From a virus, in IMG/VR virus record IMGVR_UViG_3300046463_000836, positions 1 through 26,593 of that record: a stretch of DNA of 26,593 nucleotides; one strand, given 5' to 3'. Position numbers and translations under genes: made by a program. The notes beneath the pieces were generated by a model. The model was not told the origin of the DNA and did not search any database. It worked only from the letters and a program-made list of their open reading frames with translations. Shown piece after piece: positions 1 through 7,320 of this stretch; within the stretch, counting starts at the first letter, position 1; each line of letters opens with the position of its first letter.

Positions 1-2
1 CC

Positions 3-719
3 AATCCGGATGCACTGGTGGCAGCGTCAGGAGTGAAAACGATGGCAGATACAGATACAGAAATAACAGGTCCAGTAAAAGACGGCAAAGAGAAGCCGCA
101 ACGAAAAGACTTTGATACGCTCTTTGAGGCCACCAAGGCCGCTGATTGTCTGGAAGATTGGTCCGATCTGATCAACACACTCACGCAGGCCATGCTCCAG
201 CTCTTTACGATAGGTGATACGCCTGCAACAGACATGAAAGATTGCTTGGAGCAGTTCAACGTGGCCGTGACTGCCTGGACAGAAAAGGGTGTTGAGTGCA
301 ATCTTTCGCAGTATATCAGCGATCAGGGCTATTGCGGACAAGAGACGCCTTACGTTCCGTATTCGTTACGAGTTGGTTCCATGACCCGCTCGGCACCTCT
401 GCAAGGGAGTAAGGTGGGGGCAACGATCTCAGCAGCCACACAAGGAACGCTTGAGCAGCATCAGCAAGAAATGAAAGACTCGCTTGCTGCTGTGGCTGGT
501 CACATCAAGACCATGCAGCAAAAAGTTTCAGACCTGACACAACTCTGGCATGAAACAGGCCAGGGAGACGCCTATACCAATGATAAGTCACGCGTCACGC
601 GTCGTGAGCCGCCGCAAACACTCGCACGTCAAGACGATAACCAGCCGCTCCACAAGAGCACTGCCAGTGATCCCGTCATCGACATAGCCGACTTAGAGGC
701 ATTACTTACCACCATTTAG
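3..719 (+). CDS. Prohead protease, C-terminal end (partial) with scaffold-like extension
   Basis: The frame is open from the first base of the window, so the gene is probably cut at its 5' end. The first readable residues are NPDALVAASGVK. With the partial codon before them this fits the (P)ANPxAL(V/I) stretch that closes the catalytic domain of HK97-type prohead proteases, and the position directly before the major capsid gene is where that protease is expected. The remaining roughly 225 residues are acidic and largely helical, with a likely coiled coil around LEQHQQEMKDSLAAVAGHIK, so they could act as a scaffold-like or maturation-cleaved tail. The alternative is a separate scaffold or assembly gene starting at ATG 42, which has AGGAG eight bases upstream. 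The catalytic His and Ser lie outside the window, so the protease assignment is an inference from context and this short motif. Confidence 0.5.
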   Translation, partial: NPDALVAASGVKTMADTDTEITGPVKDGKEKPQRKDFDTLFEATKAADCLEDWSDLINTLTQAMLQLFTIGDTPATDMKDCLEQFNVAVTAWTEKGVECNLSQYISDQGYCGQETPYVPYSLRVGSMTRSAPLQGSKVGATISAATQGTLEQHQQEMKDSLAAVAGHIKTMQQKVSDLTQLWHETGQGDAYTNDKSRVTRREPPQTLARQDDNQPLHKSTASDPVIDIADLEALLTTI

Positions 720-720
720 A

Positions 721-2049
721 ATGACACACATGGGGGAAATGAATGATATGGGAGCATTACAAGAACTAGCAACGAAAAACGCCAACGTTGCGCATCTCTT
801 TACGCAGGTGTTGGATGAGGAAGTCGGACCGATTCGCACAAGCCTGAAAGACGTTGAGGAGCGTCTGGGTGCAGAGACCAAGCAGCATATTGAGCGTTTA
901 GAGGGACAGATCCGCACCAATGAAGCGGAAATGAAAGCGCTCAAGACGATCATCAATCGGCCCGGCACGGTCGGCGGATTTGATGACCATGAAGAAAAGG
1001 CCAATGCCAAGGCGAGGAGCGCTGCATTTCTCAAGGCACTCAAGTACAACTGGGGTGCGCTCTCTGCGGAAGAGAAGAAACATGTGCCACATGATAACGT
1101 GTTTGGGTTGGCGCAAGGCGAAAAGGTTGGGCACGGGCAAAGCGCCGAACATAAGACAATGTTCGGGTCAGATGCAACAACCGGTGGATTCCTCGCCACT
1201 CCAGAGGTGGCGGACGAACTGATCAAACTGGTCGTGCAGATCTCCGATTTCTACAGCCTAGTGACGGTCAGAATGACCGCGAACCCTTGGGTCATGATCC
1301 GAAAACGTATCCAGACCGGCTCAGCAAGCCGCACGCCTGAGCAAGCCACACGTACCGAAACCCAGACACCAAAATTCGGCATGGTACAGGTGACACCGTA
1401 TACCGCCTACGCGTTGACGAAGATCAGCACGCAAGATCTGGACGACTCTGAGCTTGATCTTCCTGCTTTCATCATGGCTGAATTTGCCGAGCAGTTTGCC
1501 AAACTTGTCGGCTACGAAATCGCGAATGGGACCGGTTCAGGGGCCAACCAGTGTCAAGGATTCTTGCAGGATGCTGACATTACGGGCACAGCCTATAGCG
1601 GATCAGGCGGCGCAACTGGCTATACCACCTCTGCGGCTGTCGGTGGATTTGGCTATGCCGACCTAATTGACCTGGTCCATGCCACGAAACCAGCCTACAG
1701 AAAAGGCGCTTCCTGGGCATTTACGACCGAGACGCTGGGGGATATGCGCAAGCTCACTGACAGCATGAATAGGCCGTTATGGGGTCCGATGGGCGGCGAT
1801 CTCCCTGGCCAACTCCTGCAATATCCGTACGAGGAAATGATCGACATGCCAAGTGTCGCATCTGGCAACTTTCCTATCGCATTTGCGAACTGGCAGAAGT
1901 GGTACACAATTGTTGTCCGTAAGCAGGTAAGCGTACGTGTGCTCCAGGAGCGCTACGCTGATGAAGACGCTATGGGTTACATGGGCTACTACCGGTTTGG
2001 AGGGAATGTCACTCTTTCTGAAGCCGGCCATGTGTTGAAGATCGCCTAA
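721..2049 (+). CDS. HK97-fold major capsid protein
   Basis: This is the shell-forming protein of the head. The 442-residue length fits an HK97-type capsid precursor. Residues ~15-80 are a charged coiled coil, as in the N-terminal delta scaffold domain removed by the prohead protease. A linker follows, and the mature domain probably begins near residues 140-150 (TMFGSDATTGGFLATPE), the usual GG(F/Y)L-x-P start. The segment ending near residue 290, with DSELDLPAFIMAEFAEQFAK and GYEIANGTGSG, is the typical spine-helix and P-domain pattern. The start is uncertain: ATG 721 follows the upstream stop by one base and lacks a good ribosome site, whereas ATG 748 has GGGGGAA about nine bases upstream. 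ATG 730 and 739 are also in frame. Confidence 0.93.
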   Translation: MTHMGEMNDMGALQELATKNANVAHLFTQVLDEEVGPIRTSLKDVEERLGAETKQHIERLEGQIRTNEAEMKALKTIINRPGTVGGFDDHEEKANAKARSAAFLKALKYNWGALSAEEKKHVPHDNVFGLAQGEKVGHGQSAEHKTMFGSDATTGGFLATPEVADELIKLVVQISDFYSLVTVRMTANPWVMIRKRIQTGSASRTPEQATRTETQTPKFGMVQVTPYTAYALTKISTQDLDDSELDLPAFIMAEFAEQFAKLVGYEIANGTGSGANQCQGFLQDADITGTAYSGSGGATGYTTSAAVGGFGYADLIDLVHATKPAYRKGASWAFTTETLGDMRKLTDSMNRPLWGPMGGDLPGQLLQYPYEEMIDMPSVASGNFPIAFANWQKWYTIVVRKQVSVRVLQERYADEDAMGYMGYYRFGGNVTLSEAGHVLKIA

Positions 2050-2072
2050 CAGGCAGAAAGGGGAAACACAGT

Positions 2073-2537
2073 ATGAAAGATGCGATGAACATGAACTCAT
2101 TTAAGCACGCACTCGGCAATGGTGCATTGATCACGAGTACTGCTACTGGTGACAGCATCGACGTGACCTCGCTTAACGGCGGTAACGACGGGCTGGAATT
2201 TGCTGTGGATATTACTGTCACTGATGGGACCCATACATTCAGCCTCCAGGATTCGATTGACAACGGTTCCAACTGGGTAACCGTGTCGGGTGTCTACCTA
2301 CAAGTTCCCACTGGCCAAAGTGCGGTAGCCACGAGCGCTACCCCCGCGAAGACCGTCAAGAAATTTGGCTACCTGGGGAATGCCAATGTAGGCACACTTG
2401 CAAACAGTGTTACGCCTACATCGGGCGGGAAGGTATTAGTGCGAATCGTCGATACGGTCACAGGTTCTCCATCGACCGGGGCCTATATCACTGCTATTGC
2501 ACATTTTGCCTACCCGCAGAACGAGCCCGCTGCATAG
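2073..2537 (+). CDS. Beta-rich head protein, possible decoration protein
   Basis: The product has 154 residues. It has no signal peptide or membrane segment and is rich in Gly, Ser, Thr and Val. The central part (FAVDITVTDGTHTFSLQDS) alternates in the manner of beta strands, consistent with an immunoglobulin-like or jelly-roll fold. Small proteins of this kind placed directly after the capsid gene are often head decoration or fibre proteins, but I recognise no specific family. AAAGGGG lies about twelve bases before ATG 2073. A second ATG three codons on (residue 5) is also possible. The spacing to the capsid gene (23 bases) supports co-transcription. Confidence 0.75.
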   Translation: MKDAMNMNSFKHALGNGALITSTATGDSIDVTSLNGGNDGLEFAVDITVTDGTHTFSLQDSIDNGSNWVTVSGVYLQVPTGQSAVATSATPAKTVKKFGYLGNANVGTLANSVTPTSGGKVLVRIVDTVTGSPSTGAYITAIAHFAYPQNEPAA

Positions 2538-2564
2538 CCTGAGAAGGAAGGATGGTTTGCCTGT

Positions 2565-3218
2565 ATGCCAGTCTCTTATAAGATCACAACGCTGCCAAGT
2601 GCGGAGCCTATCACGCTCACAGATGCAAAAGACTACTTAAATGTAGATTTTGCCAGTAAGGACGCGCTCATCACGCGACTGATCACGGATGCACGTCGGT
2701 ATGCAGAGAATCTGCTGCATAAGAGCCTGGTCACGCAAACCATCCAACTCATCTACGAGCCTGAACGGGCTGCATCTGGCGAGCTTTCGGGGCCGGTGGG
2801 CATTCGTTACGATGAGGATCTCTGGGAACGGCCCAATGTACCACTGCTGGGTACGGCGCGTATTGTCATCCCGTGCCTCATGGGGCCAGTGCAGACATTC
2901 ACGAGTCTGGAATACCAGCTCACCAGAATGGACAATCCAGAGTGGACGCTCGTTTCAGCGACTGATTCAGGTGGCAATGCGAATTATCGCCTGGATAGCT
3001 ATGCTGAGCCGAACGAAGTCAATGTGTTTACGATCCTTGCGGCGTCTCGCTATCGGCTCACTTATGTTGCAGCAGCAAGCACGATTGATCCGAAGATTCT
3101 GGATATCAGGACTGCGCTCTTCTCGCTCATTAACTTCTGGTATGAACACCGCGAAGGTGATGCAGTGCCTGATGGTATTAGGCAGCAGTTCGCTGAACGA
3201 AGAGTATTTATGTTGTAG
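2565..3218 (+). CDS. Phage gp6-like head-tail connector protein
   Basis: This protein probably forms the adaptor ring under the portal. The first ~60 residues carry the family pattern: LPSAEPITLTDAKDYLNVD, then a helix with DALITRLITDARRYAENLL. This matches the start of HK97 gp6/SPP1 gp15-type connectors, in which the phrase 'lt-eAK-yLrid...Dd-lI--li-aAr-yaE' recurs. The C-terminal part ends in a helix around DPKILDIRTALFSLINFWYEHREG, also typical of the family. The length of 217 residues is usual. A purine-rich GAGAAGGAAGG site precedes ATG 2565 at a slightly long spacing. Confidence 0.85.
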   Translation: MPVSYKITTLPSAEPITLTDAKDYLNVDFASKDALITRLITDARRYAENLLHKSLVTQTIQLIYEPERAASGELSGPVGIRYDEDLWERPNVPLLGTARIVIPCLMGPVQTFTSLEYQLTRMDNPEWTLVSATDSGGNANYRLDSYAEPNEVNVFTILAASRYRLTYVAAASTIDPKILDIRTALFSLINFWYEHREGDAVPDGIRQQFAERRVFML

Positions 3219-3240
3219 AAATGAGGAATTATGAGGAATT

Positions 3241-3492
3241 ATGAGTATCAAAGTACGGTTTAAGGTAACGCAAACGCAGCGTACCGCACTTTTTCAGCAA
3301 TCGTCAAAAAGAGATTTTGACCAAACGGGCTGGGGGACAACCGTGAAGCTTACTCAGGTGCGTGAAGATGCGATGACCGTTCCCATGCAGCTTGTCCTGA
3401 ATGGTATTGAAGCAAAGATGTTTGACGATGCGCCAGTTGGGGCGGAGTTTGACATCGTGATTTCTCCTTCGGTATCGATAAAGGCGGAGTAA
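3241..3492 (+). CDS. Small protein of unknown function between connector genes
   Basis: The product has 83 residues, is basic at the N terminus, and has no recognisable domain. It begins MSIKVRFKVTQTQR and looks like a small beta-rich protein. It sits between the gp6-like connector and the head-tail joining gene, so a minor virion or assembly role is plausible but unproven. The start region is unusual: the decamer ATGAGGAATT occurs twice in tandem (3221-3240) before ATG 3241, so each GAGGA could serve the next ATG. The stop overlaps the next start as TAATG, implying coupled translation. Confidence 0.75.
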   Translation: MSIKVRFKVTQTQRTALFQQSSKRDFDQTGWGTTVKLTQVREDAMTVPMQLVLNGIEAKMFDDAPVGAEFDIVISPSVSIKAE

Positions 3493-3887
3493 TGGCTCGT
3501 GCTGTCAGTAATCCCGATATCGGCAAGTACAACCGCCCGGCGCTCATTCAAGCACCTGCCACACGAGTTGACGACGGACAAGGCGGCAATAGCGCAGCGG
3601 GGAGCTGGGTTACGGTTCGCGGAGGCGGAAGTACTCCGCTCATGATTTTGTTGGACTCAGGCAATTTCGGGCGTGGATTGAAGCGTATATTCCAGTACGG
3701 GCAGCTCTACCCGGAAGCTAGTCATTGGGCTGAATTCCTTTATGCAAGTGATGTGGCAATTGACGCCACAATGACGCTCCTGGTGGACAATAGGCGTTTT
3801 CAGATCCTGGGGGCGGAAGACGTGAAGCTTTCACATATGATTACACTTTTAGCCCTGGTGGAATACCAGGCGAAAGGAAGCAAATAA
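3492..3887 (+). CDS. Head-tail joining (adaptor/closure) protein
   Basis: The 131 residues fit the SPP1 gp16-like head-closure family. The N terminus (IGKYNRPALIQAPATRVDDGQGG, given here only as key residues) matches the usual 'iGkl-kri-Iq....D--G' opening. The C-terminal part has VDNRRFQILGAEDVK, then a strand ending in ALVEYQ, corresponding to the 'y-g--y-I-gv-d......L---e' end of that family. Position after the connector and before the tail-terminator gene agrees. It overlaps both neighbours by one base at TAATG junctions (3492 and 3887). The assignment rests on motif pattern and synteny. Confidence 0.7.
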   Translation: MARAVSNPDIGKYNRPALIQAPATRVDDGQGGNSAAGSWVTVRGGGSTPLMILLDSGNFGRGLKRIFQYGQLYPEASHWAEFLYASDVAIDATMTLLVDNRRFQILGAEDVKLSHMITLLALVEYQAKGSK

Positions 3888-4888
3888 TGAGTGTTATCGT
3901 GCCTGCACCAGTAGGCAGTACACCGATGGATCTCTCATCAGAGCGAGTAGCGACGCTATTGAGTCAAACAACCGTGGCAGATGCCACCGGTACAGATTTC
4001 GATGTCACCAGCATGGCAACGGCTCGCCTCACGATTATACCGGTTTCGTATACCGGCACTATCACCTTTTACGCCTCGGCTGATGGCACAAACTTTGATG
4101 TCATCAGGGGATACAAGCAAGGCACAACGACCGTTGCAACGAGCCTTGCACCTAGTGGCAGTTCAACCAATACCATTTGGGAGTTTCCCGTTTCTGGCCT
4201 CAAGAAGCTGAGAGTTATCACTTCCGGTAGCAGTAGTGGCACGTCCATCAACATTGTTGGTCGCGCCTCACCAATTCCAAGTGTTGAGCCGATTGGTGTC
4301 ACACTTTCCTCTGCGGTGCTTGCAGCCGGAACGGCGGTCATCGGTAGTGCCATGATTCAGTCGGTCAGCGGCACGGCCCTGGGTGCTGATGTCTCGAATT
4401 CGGAGTTAAAGGTCTCCAATTACGTCAAGAGTTCGGCAGCGGGCGATACGGCCTTGACGCTTGGGCAAACGACCATGGCCGCGTCACTGCCTGTGACCAT
4501 GGCGAGTGACCAGCCGACCGTCTCCTCAAATGTCACCTGCTATGCATCAGCAGGCCGTACAACGACACCAACGGCCATGGCAGATCAGACCAACATCGGT
4601 GCAAAAGGTCTGCGGGTTGTGGTTGATGCAACAGTCAACGCCGGCGGGAGCGGGAGTATCACGGTGACTATCCAAGGGAAGGACGCGGTCTCTGGAAAAT
4701 ACTACACGATATTGGCGAGTGCGGCGATTGTCACGGTAACGACGAATGTCTACACCGTGTATCCAAGCATTACCGCTGTAACCAACACCATTGCGCAAGA
4801 TGCATTGCCAACGACCTGGAGAGTTATTGTCACGGCAAACAACGCAAACCCTGTGACATACAGCGTCGGAGCCTCCTATCTGGCATAA
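3887..4888 (+). CDS. Beta-rich virion protein, two-domain, function unknown
   Basis: The product has 333 residues dominated by Thr, Ser, Val, Ala and Gly. There appear to be two beta-sandwich-like domains. The first, at about residues 25-130, contains TGTITFYASADGTNFDVI. The second, at about 220-330, contains LRVVVDATVNAGGSGSITVT. They are joined by a low-complexity linker with TMAASLPVTMASDQPTV, a phrase I associate with phage and viral structural proteins. A decoration, neck or whisker protein is plausible because it lies between the head-closure and tail-terminator genes. No enzyme motif is visible. The start overlaps the preceding stop (TAATG), and GAAAGGAAG provides the ribosome site. 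Confidence 0.75.
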   Translation: MSVIVPAPVGSTPMDLSSERVATLLSQTTVADATGTDFDVTSMATARLTIIPVSYTGTITFYASADGTNFDVIRGYKQGTTTVATSLAPSGSSTNTIWEFPVSGLKKLRVITSGSSSGTSINIVGRASPIPSVEPIGVTLSSAVLAAGTAVIGSAMIQSVSGTALGADVSNSELKVSNYVKSSAAGDTALTLGQTTMAASLPVTMASDQPTVSSNVTCYASAGRTTTPTAMADQTNIGAKGLRVVVDATVNAGGSGSITVTIQGKDAVSGKYYTILASAAIVTVTTNVYTVYPSITAVTNTIAQDALPTTWRVIVTANNANPVTYSVGASYLA

Positions 4889-4973
4889 GACTGAGACAGA
4901 TAGTGTCAGGTCAGGAGACGAAATACTACTACTATTGTTGCCTATGGATACAGTATAGTCCAAGGAGGGATGA

Positions 4974-5216
4974 GTGAGATTGAATTTAGCACTACCTGTT
5001 ACGAGCAGCGATATTGCATCAGTGCTGAAGGCTGTGTATGCGTTTGCGCCAACCTATCAGTTTACCTACAACACCGATGCCAATACGCTAGAAACGGTCA
5101 TCGATGCATCGCAGGACTTGACGCCTGAGCAATTGGCAATTGTTACGAGCGAAAAATACAGTATCTCTTTTGTCTTGCCTGCACCAGTACCAGCACCAAT
5201 ACCACCAGCACCTTAA
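4974..5216 (+). CDS. Small protein with proline-rich tail, GTG start
   Basis: The product has 80 residues and begins MRLNLALPVTSSDIASVLKA. It ends in a Pro/Ala-rich tail (APVPAPIPPAP). A strong AAGGAGG at 4962-4968 lies six bases before GTG 4974. The nearby ATG 4970 is in another frame that soon closes, so GTG is the better start. No family is recognised. An 85-base gap separates it from the preceding gene; I see no convincing promoter there. The position among neck genes suggests a small virion or assembly protein. Confidence 0.7.
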   Translation: MRLNLALPVTSSDIASVLKAVYAFAPTYQFTYNTDANTLETVIDASQDLTPEQLAIVTSEKYSISFVLPAPVPAPIPPAP

Positions 5217-5226
5217 GGAGTTGTAA

Positions 5227-5664
5227 ATGAGCTTGCCGACCGCTGCGATCCAGACCGGATTCATCGCACGTTACCGGGCCGACACACCCCTGCAAGGCTT
5301 GCTTGCAGGAAGCACGGCACCAACGTGGAGCATCTACGATCAGAACGGCGTGCCAACCAATCAGGCATTCCCATACGTCGTGCTTTTCCCGATTACATCG
5401 CAGTCAGGAACAGCACTCGCATTTGGAACGGACGCGGTGGATACCTTCATGCAAGTGTCTGTGTTCACGCAATCCGGCGGTCTCGCACAAGCCAGAGCCA
5501 TAGCAAAGCGGATCTACGATATCAGCCAGGGGAAGGCGCTCGACCTGTCAGGCAGCGGTTTCAATCAATTCTTTCTCCTGTTCGATAACGAGCAGGAAAG
5601 TCCAGAGTTAGACGGGATTACGCAACAGATTGCACACAGATATAAGCTCATGACGACCGGGTAA
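5227..5664 (+). CDS. Tail completion/terminator protein, DUF3168-like
   Basis: The protein probably caps the tail tube and joins it to the head. The 145 residues match the shape of DUF3168/gp17-like tail terminators. An N-terminal helix is followed by DTPLQGLLAG, then a conserved FPYVVLFPITSQ strand, a helix with QARAIAKRIYDIS, and a final strand before the C terminus. AAGGAG precedes ATG 5227 by a normal distance. It stands before the HK97-gp10-like gene (6566), whereas in most siphoviruses the gp10-like gene comes first. Confidence 0.75.
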   Translation: MSLPTAAIQTGFIARYRADTPLQGLLAGSTAPTWSIYDQNGVPTNQAFPYVVLFPITSQSGTALAFGTDAVDTFMQVSVFTQSGGLAQARAIAKRIYDISQGKALDLSGSGFNQFFLLFDNEQESPELDGITQQIAHRYKLMTTG

Positions 5665-5677
5665 GGAAGGTTGTATA

Positions 5678-5878
5678 ATGGAACAAATACCAGAGCAGAA
5701 GCGTATTCAGCTTCATTGTGAAGCAACCCGTAAAGTGCTAGCGAAAGCAGATGAGCAAGGGATATGGCTCTGGTGTAGGGCTTGCCATAGAGAGCATCTT
5801 ATCTCTTGGTCGAATATATCGCTGCCTAAGCATGTTGCAGAGTCTGCGTTCGATAGGAACGCCTTAACGCAAACGTAG
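5678..5878 (+). CDS. Small Cys-containing protein, degenerate Com-like zinc ribbon
   Basis: The product has 66 residues. The pattern LHCEATRKVLAKADEQG followed by IWLWCRACHREHLI resembles the two-knuckle zinc ribbon of small phage Com-like regulators (C-x2-C ... C-x2-C). However, the first knuckle retains only one Cys (Cys14) while the second is complete (Cys33, Cys36). It could be a degenerate zinc ribbon or use other ligands. TAAGGAAGG precedes ATG 5678. An intrinsic terminator begins 36 bases after its stop, so it closes the first part of the operon and may be an added cargo gene. Confidence 0.65.
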   Translation: MEQIPEQKRIQLHCEATRKVLAKADEQGIWLWCRACHREHLISWSNISLPKHVAESAFDRNALTQT

Positions 5879-5913
5879 TAGCCATTTCAACAATTCAATA
5901 AACCGGAGCCTTG

Positions 5914-5952
5914 AGCCATACATGAATCGTTCATGTATGGCTTTTTGTTTTT
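5914..5952 (+). terminator. Intrinsic terminator inside the structural operon
   Basis: A perfect 13-bp stem (arms 5914-5926 and 5930-5942, arm sequence AGCCATACATGAA) has a 3-base loop. It runs straight into a T-rich tract, TTTTTGTTTTT. It lies between the Com-like gene and the next small gene in the same direction, so downstream tail genes need read-through, antitermination or a promoter I cannot identify. Confidence 0.85.
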
Positions 5953-5955
5953 AAT

Positions 5956-5979
5956 GACGCAAGGACGCAAGGACGCAAG
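5956..5979 (+). repeat. Triplicated octamer GACGCAAG
   Basis: Three exact tandem copies of GACGCAAG sit directly between the terminator tail and the ribosome-binding site (GTAGGAGG) of the next gene. They could be a simple slippage repeat or a binding site. The sequence alone does not decide. Confidence 0.85.
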
Positions 5980-5994
5980 GGTAGGAGGCAGTGT

Positions 5995-6186
5995 ATGGCA
6001 AGTTCAGAGACAACTATTCGCGTTGAACCATCAGAAGAGATGAGAGCGATTGCAGAGGCGATGAAGGGGAGTGTTTCAGTGCTCTCAGACGCTATTCGTG
6101 CCATTGTTCGCGAGGAGATCGAAGCACACGAGAAGCGGCAATTGACACGTGCACGTCTTGGGCCACGTCGCTATGAGGTGAAATGA
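5995..6186 (+). CDS. Small helical protein, unknown, possibly DNA-binding
   Basis: The product has 63 residues and begins MASSETTIRVEP. It continues as two likely helices: EEMRAIAEAMKGS, and SVLSDAIRAIVREEIEAHEKRQ. The short N-terminal strand followed by two helices resembles a ribbon-helix-helix protein, though I cannot assign it firmly. It would be an odd member of a tail gene cluster and may be a regulator carried as cargo with the preceding small gene. GTAGGAGG lies eight bases before ATG 5995. The stop overlaps the start of the next gene. Confidence 0.7.
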   Translation: MASSETTIRVEPSEEMRAIAEAMKGSVSVLSDAIRAIVREEIEAHEKRQLTRARLGPRRYEVK

Positions 6187-6569
6187 TGGCACGTTACGAG
6201 TCCGATTCTGAACAGCTCTTGAAAGATCAGCTTCGCGTGGCCTGGTCACGACTTCGGCAGCTAGAAGATGCGGCACTCATTCGTGACTCTACCGTGAGTG
6301 ACGATCTCGCGAAGGAGCTGATAGGGCGCACGATCAAGATTGTCTGTCCCGATCTCACCGCTCACACAGGTAATCTCACTTTTGCTGATACAGGTGAGCC
6401 TGTTCCTGGTATCCGACGCGTTGAAATCACTCTAGATGCACAGACAAATGAGGTGACAGCCCGATTCTATCGCTGGAAACATAATGATCAAGCGGCATCA
6501 TCACTTGAACATGCAGAAACGAGCAGCATTGAGCTTTCCACCCTTGCAGCGGTAAAGGAGGTGCTATGA
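6183..6569 (+). CDS. Hypothetical protein in tail cluster
   Basis: The product has 128 residues. The N-terminal third is helical and charged (EQLLKDQLRVAWSRLRQLED). The rest looks like beta strands, with GRTIKIVCPDLTAHTGNLTF and VRRVEI-like segments. Two adjacent ATG codons (6183 and 6186) are available, the first overlapping the previous stop. I recognise no family. Coupled overlaps on both sides (ATGA-type at 6183 and 6566) place it in the same translational unit as the HK97-gp10-like gene, so a minor tail or neck role is possible. Confidence 0.7.
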   Translation: MMARYESDSEQLLKDQLRVAWSRLRQLEDAALIRDSTVSDDLAKELIGRTIKIVCPDLTAHTGNLTFADTGEPVPGIRRVEITLDAQTNEVTARFYRWKHNDQAASSLEHAETSSIELSTLAAVKEVL

Positions 6570-6898
6570 CTGGCGACGTTGAGATTGATGGCATGTCAGC
6601 TTTGTTTGTCGCGTTGGATGCGTTTACGGAAGCATTGAAAGCAAAAGCGAACGAAGCAGTGCAATCGGCTGGCATCGAATGTGAGGCAGAAGCAAAGCAG
6701 GCCTGTCCAGTGGATACAGGGCGGCTCAGAAGCAGCATTGCTTACACACCTGGAGATCTGGAGTGCACCGTAGGGACACCGGTTGAGTACGCGGCTTTTG
6801 TTGAGCTTGGGACGAGTAAGCAGAAAGCACAACCCTATCTTTTCCCGGCATTCCTGAAAGCCAGCCAGAGTTTTCAAGATGAGATGAAAGCATTATAA
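6566..6898 (+). CDS. HK97 gp10-like minor tail/neck protein
   Basis: The 110 residues show the two signatures of the HK97-gp10 family. One is CPVDTGRLRSSI, the 'apvdTG-LR-SI' box near residues 47-58. The other is YAAFVELGTSKQKAQPYLFPA, the 'YA-fvE-GT---~aqPFl-pA' box near the C terminus (shown as key residues). These proteins act in head-tail joining or tail assembly. GTAAAGGAGG precedes ATG 6566, which overlaps the previous stop. The length is close to the family norm. Confidence 0.9.
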   Translation: MTGDVEIDGMSALFVALDAFTEALKAKANEAVQSAGIECEAEAKQACPVDTGRLRSSIAYTPGDLECTVGTPVEYAAFVELGTSKQKAQPYLFPAFLKASQSFQDEMKAL

Positions 6899-6913
6899 GG
6901 AAGGAAAAGGAAA

Positions 6914-7306
6914 TTGCCTACAGCAGGATATTTAGCAACAATCAAGGCAGGTGGCACCGCTGTCAAGGATATTCTGACGATTGATTGGCCCTTGAAAATG
7001 AATACCGATAATACCACATCCTTTTCAGCGACCACGCCCGGTGCGGAAACCGCGATCGTGACGACGAGCAGCGGCACGATTAAGCTGTCTGGCAACCGCA
7101 ACAACAGCGATACCGGACAAAACAACATCAGGACTGCATGGATCAATAGGACAGCAGTGACCATGGTTTTTGACCCGGACGGCACCGGGACAGAGACCTA
7201 CACCGCCTCGTGCTGGGTCACGGACTGGGCGATAAAAGCTGATCCCAAAATCGCTGCAAAACTGGATATCTCTTTGGTGGTCAATAGTGGCACAACGATC
7301 GTGTAG
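6914..7306 (+). CDS. Tail tube-like protein A (TTG start)
   Basis: The product has 130 residues and begins PTAGYLATIKAGG after the initiator. TTG 6914 is preferred because TAAGGAAGGAAAAGG lies just upstream and the next ATG falls inside the conserved fold. Its second half is clearly related to the C-terminal part of the next gene. Here: TTSFSATTPGAE, SSGTIKLSG and ASCWVTDWAIKADPKIAAKL. There: TTVFSTTGAE, FSGTVKLS and GYCWATDSDIKTDPKKATL. Small size, beta-rich content and position before the chaperone and tape measure suggest the tail tube or a tube-like subunit. Confidence 0.7.
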   Translation: MPTAGYLATIKAGGTAVKDILTIDWPLKMNTDNTTSFSATTPGAETAIVTTSSGTIKLSGNRNNSDTGQNNIRTAWINRTAVTMVFDPDGTGTETYTASCWVTDWAIKADPKIAAKLDISLVVNSGTTIV

Positions 7307-7320
7307 GTGCAGGAGTTGAC

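Noticed and set aside
4889-4973. Promoter in the gap before the GTG-start gene (TATAGT near 4955).
   Set aside because: No -35 at a proper distance could be found, and the neighbouring genes are all co-directional.
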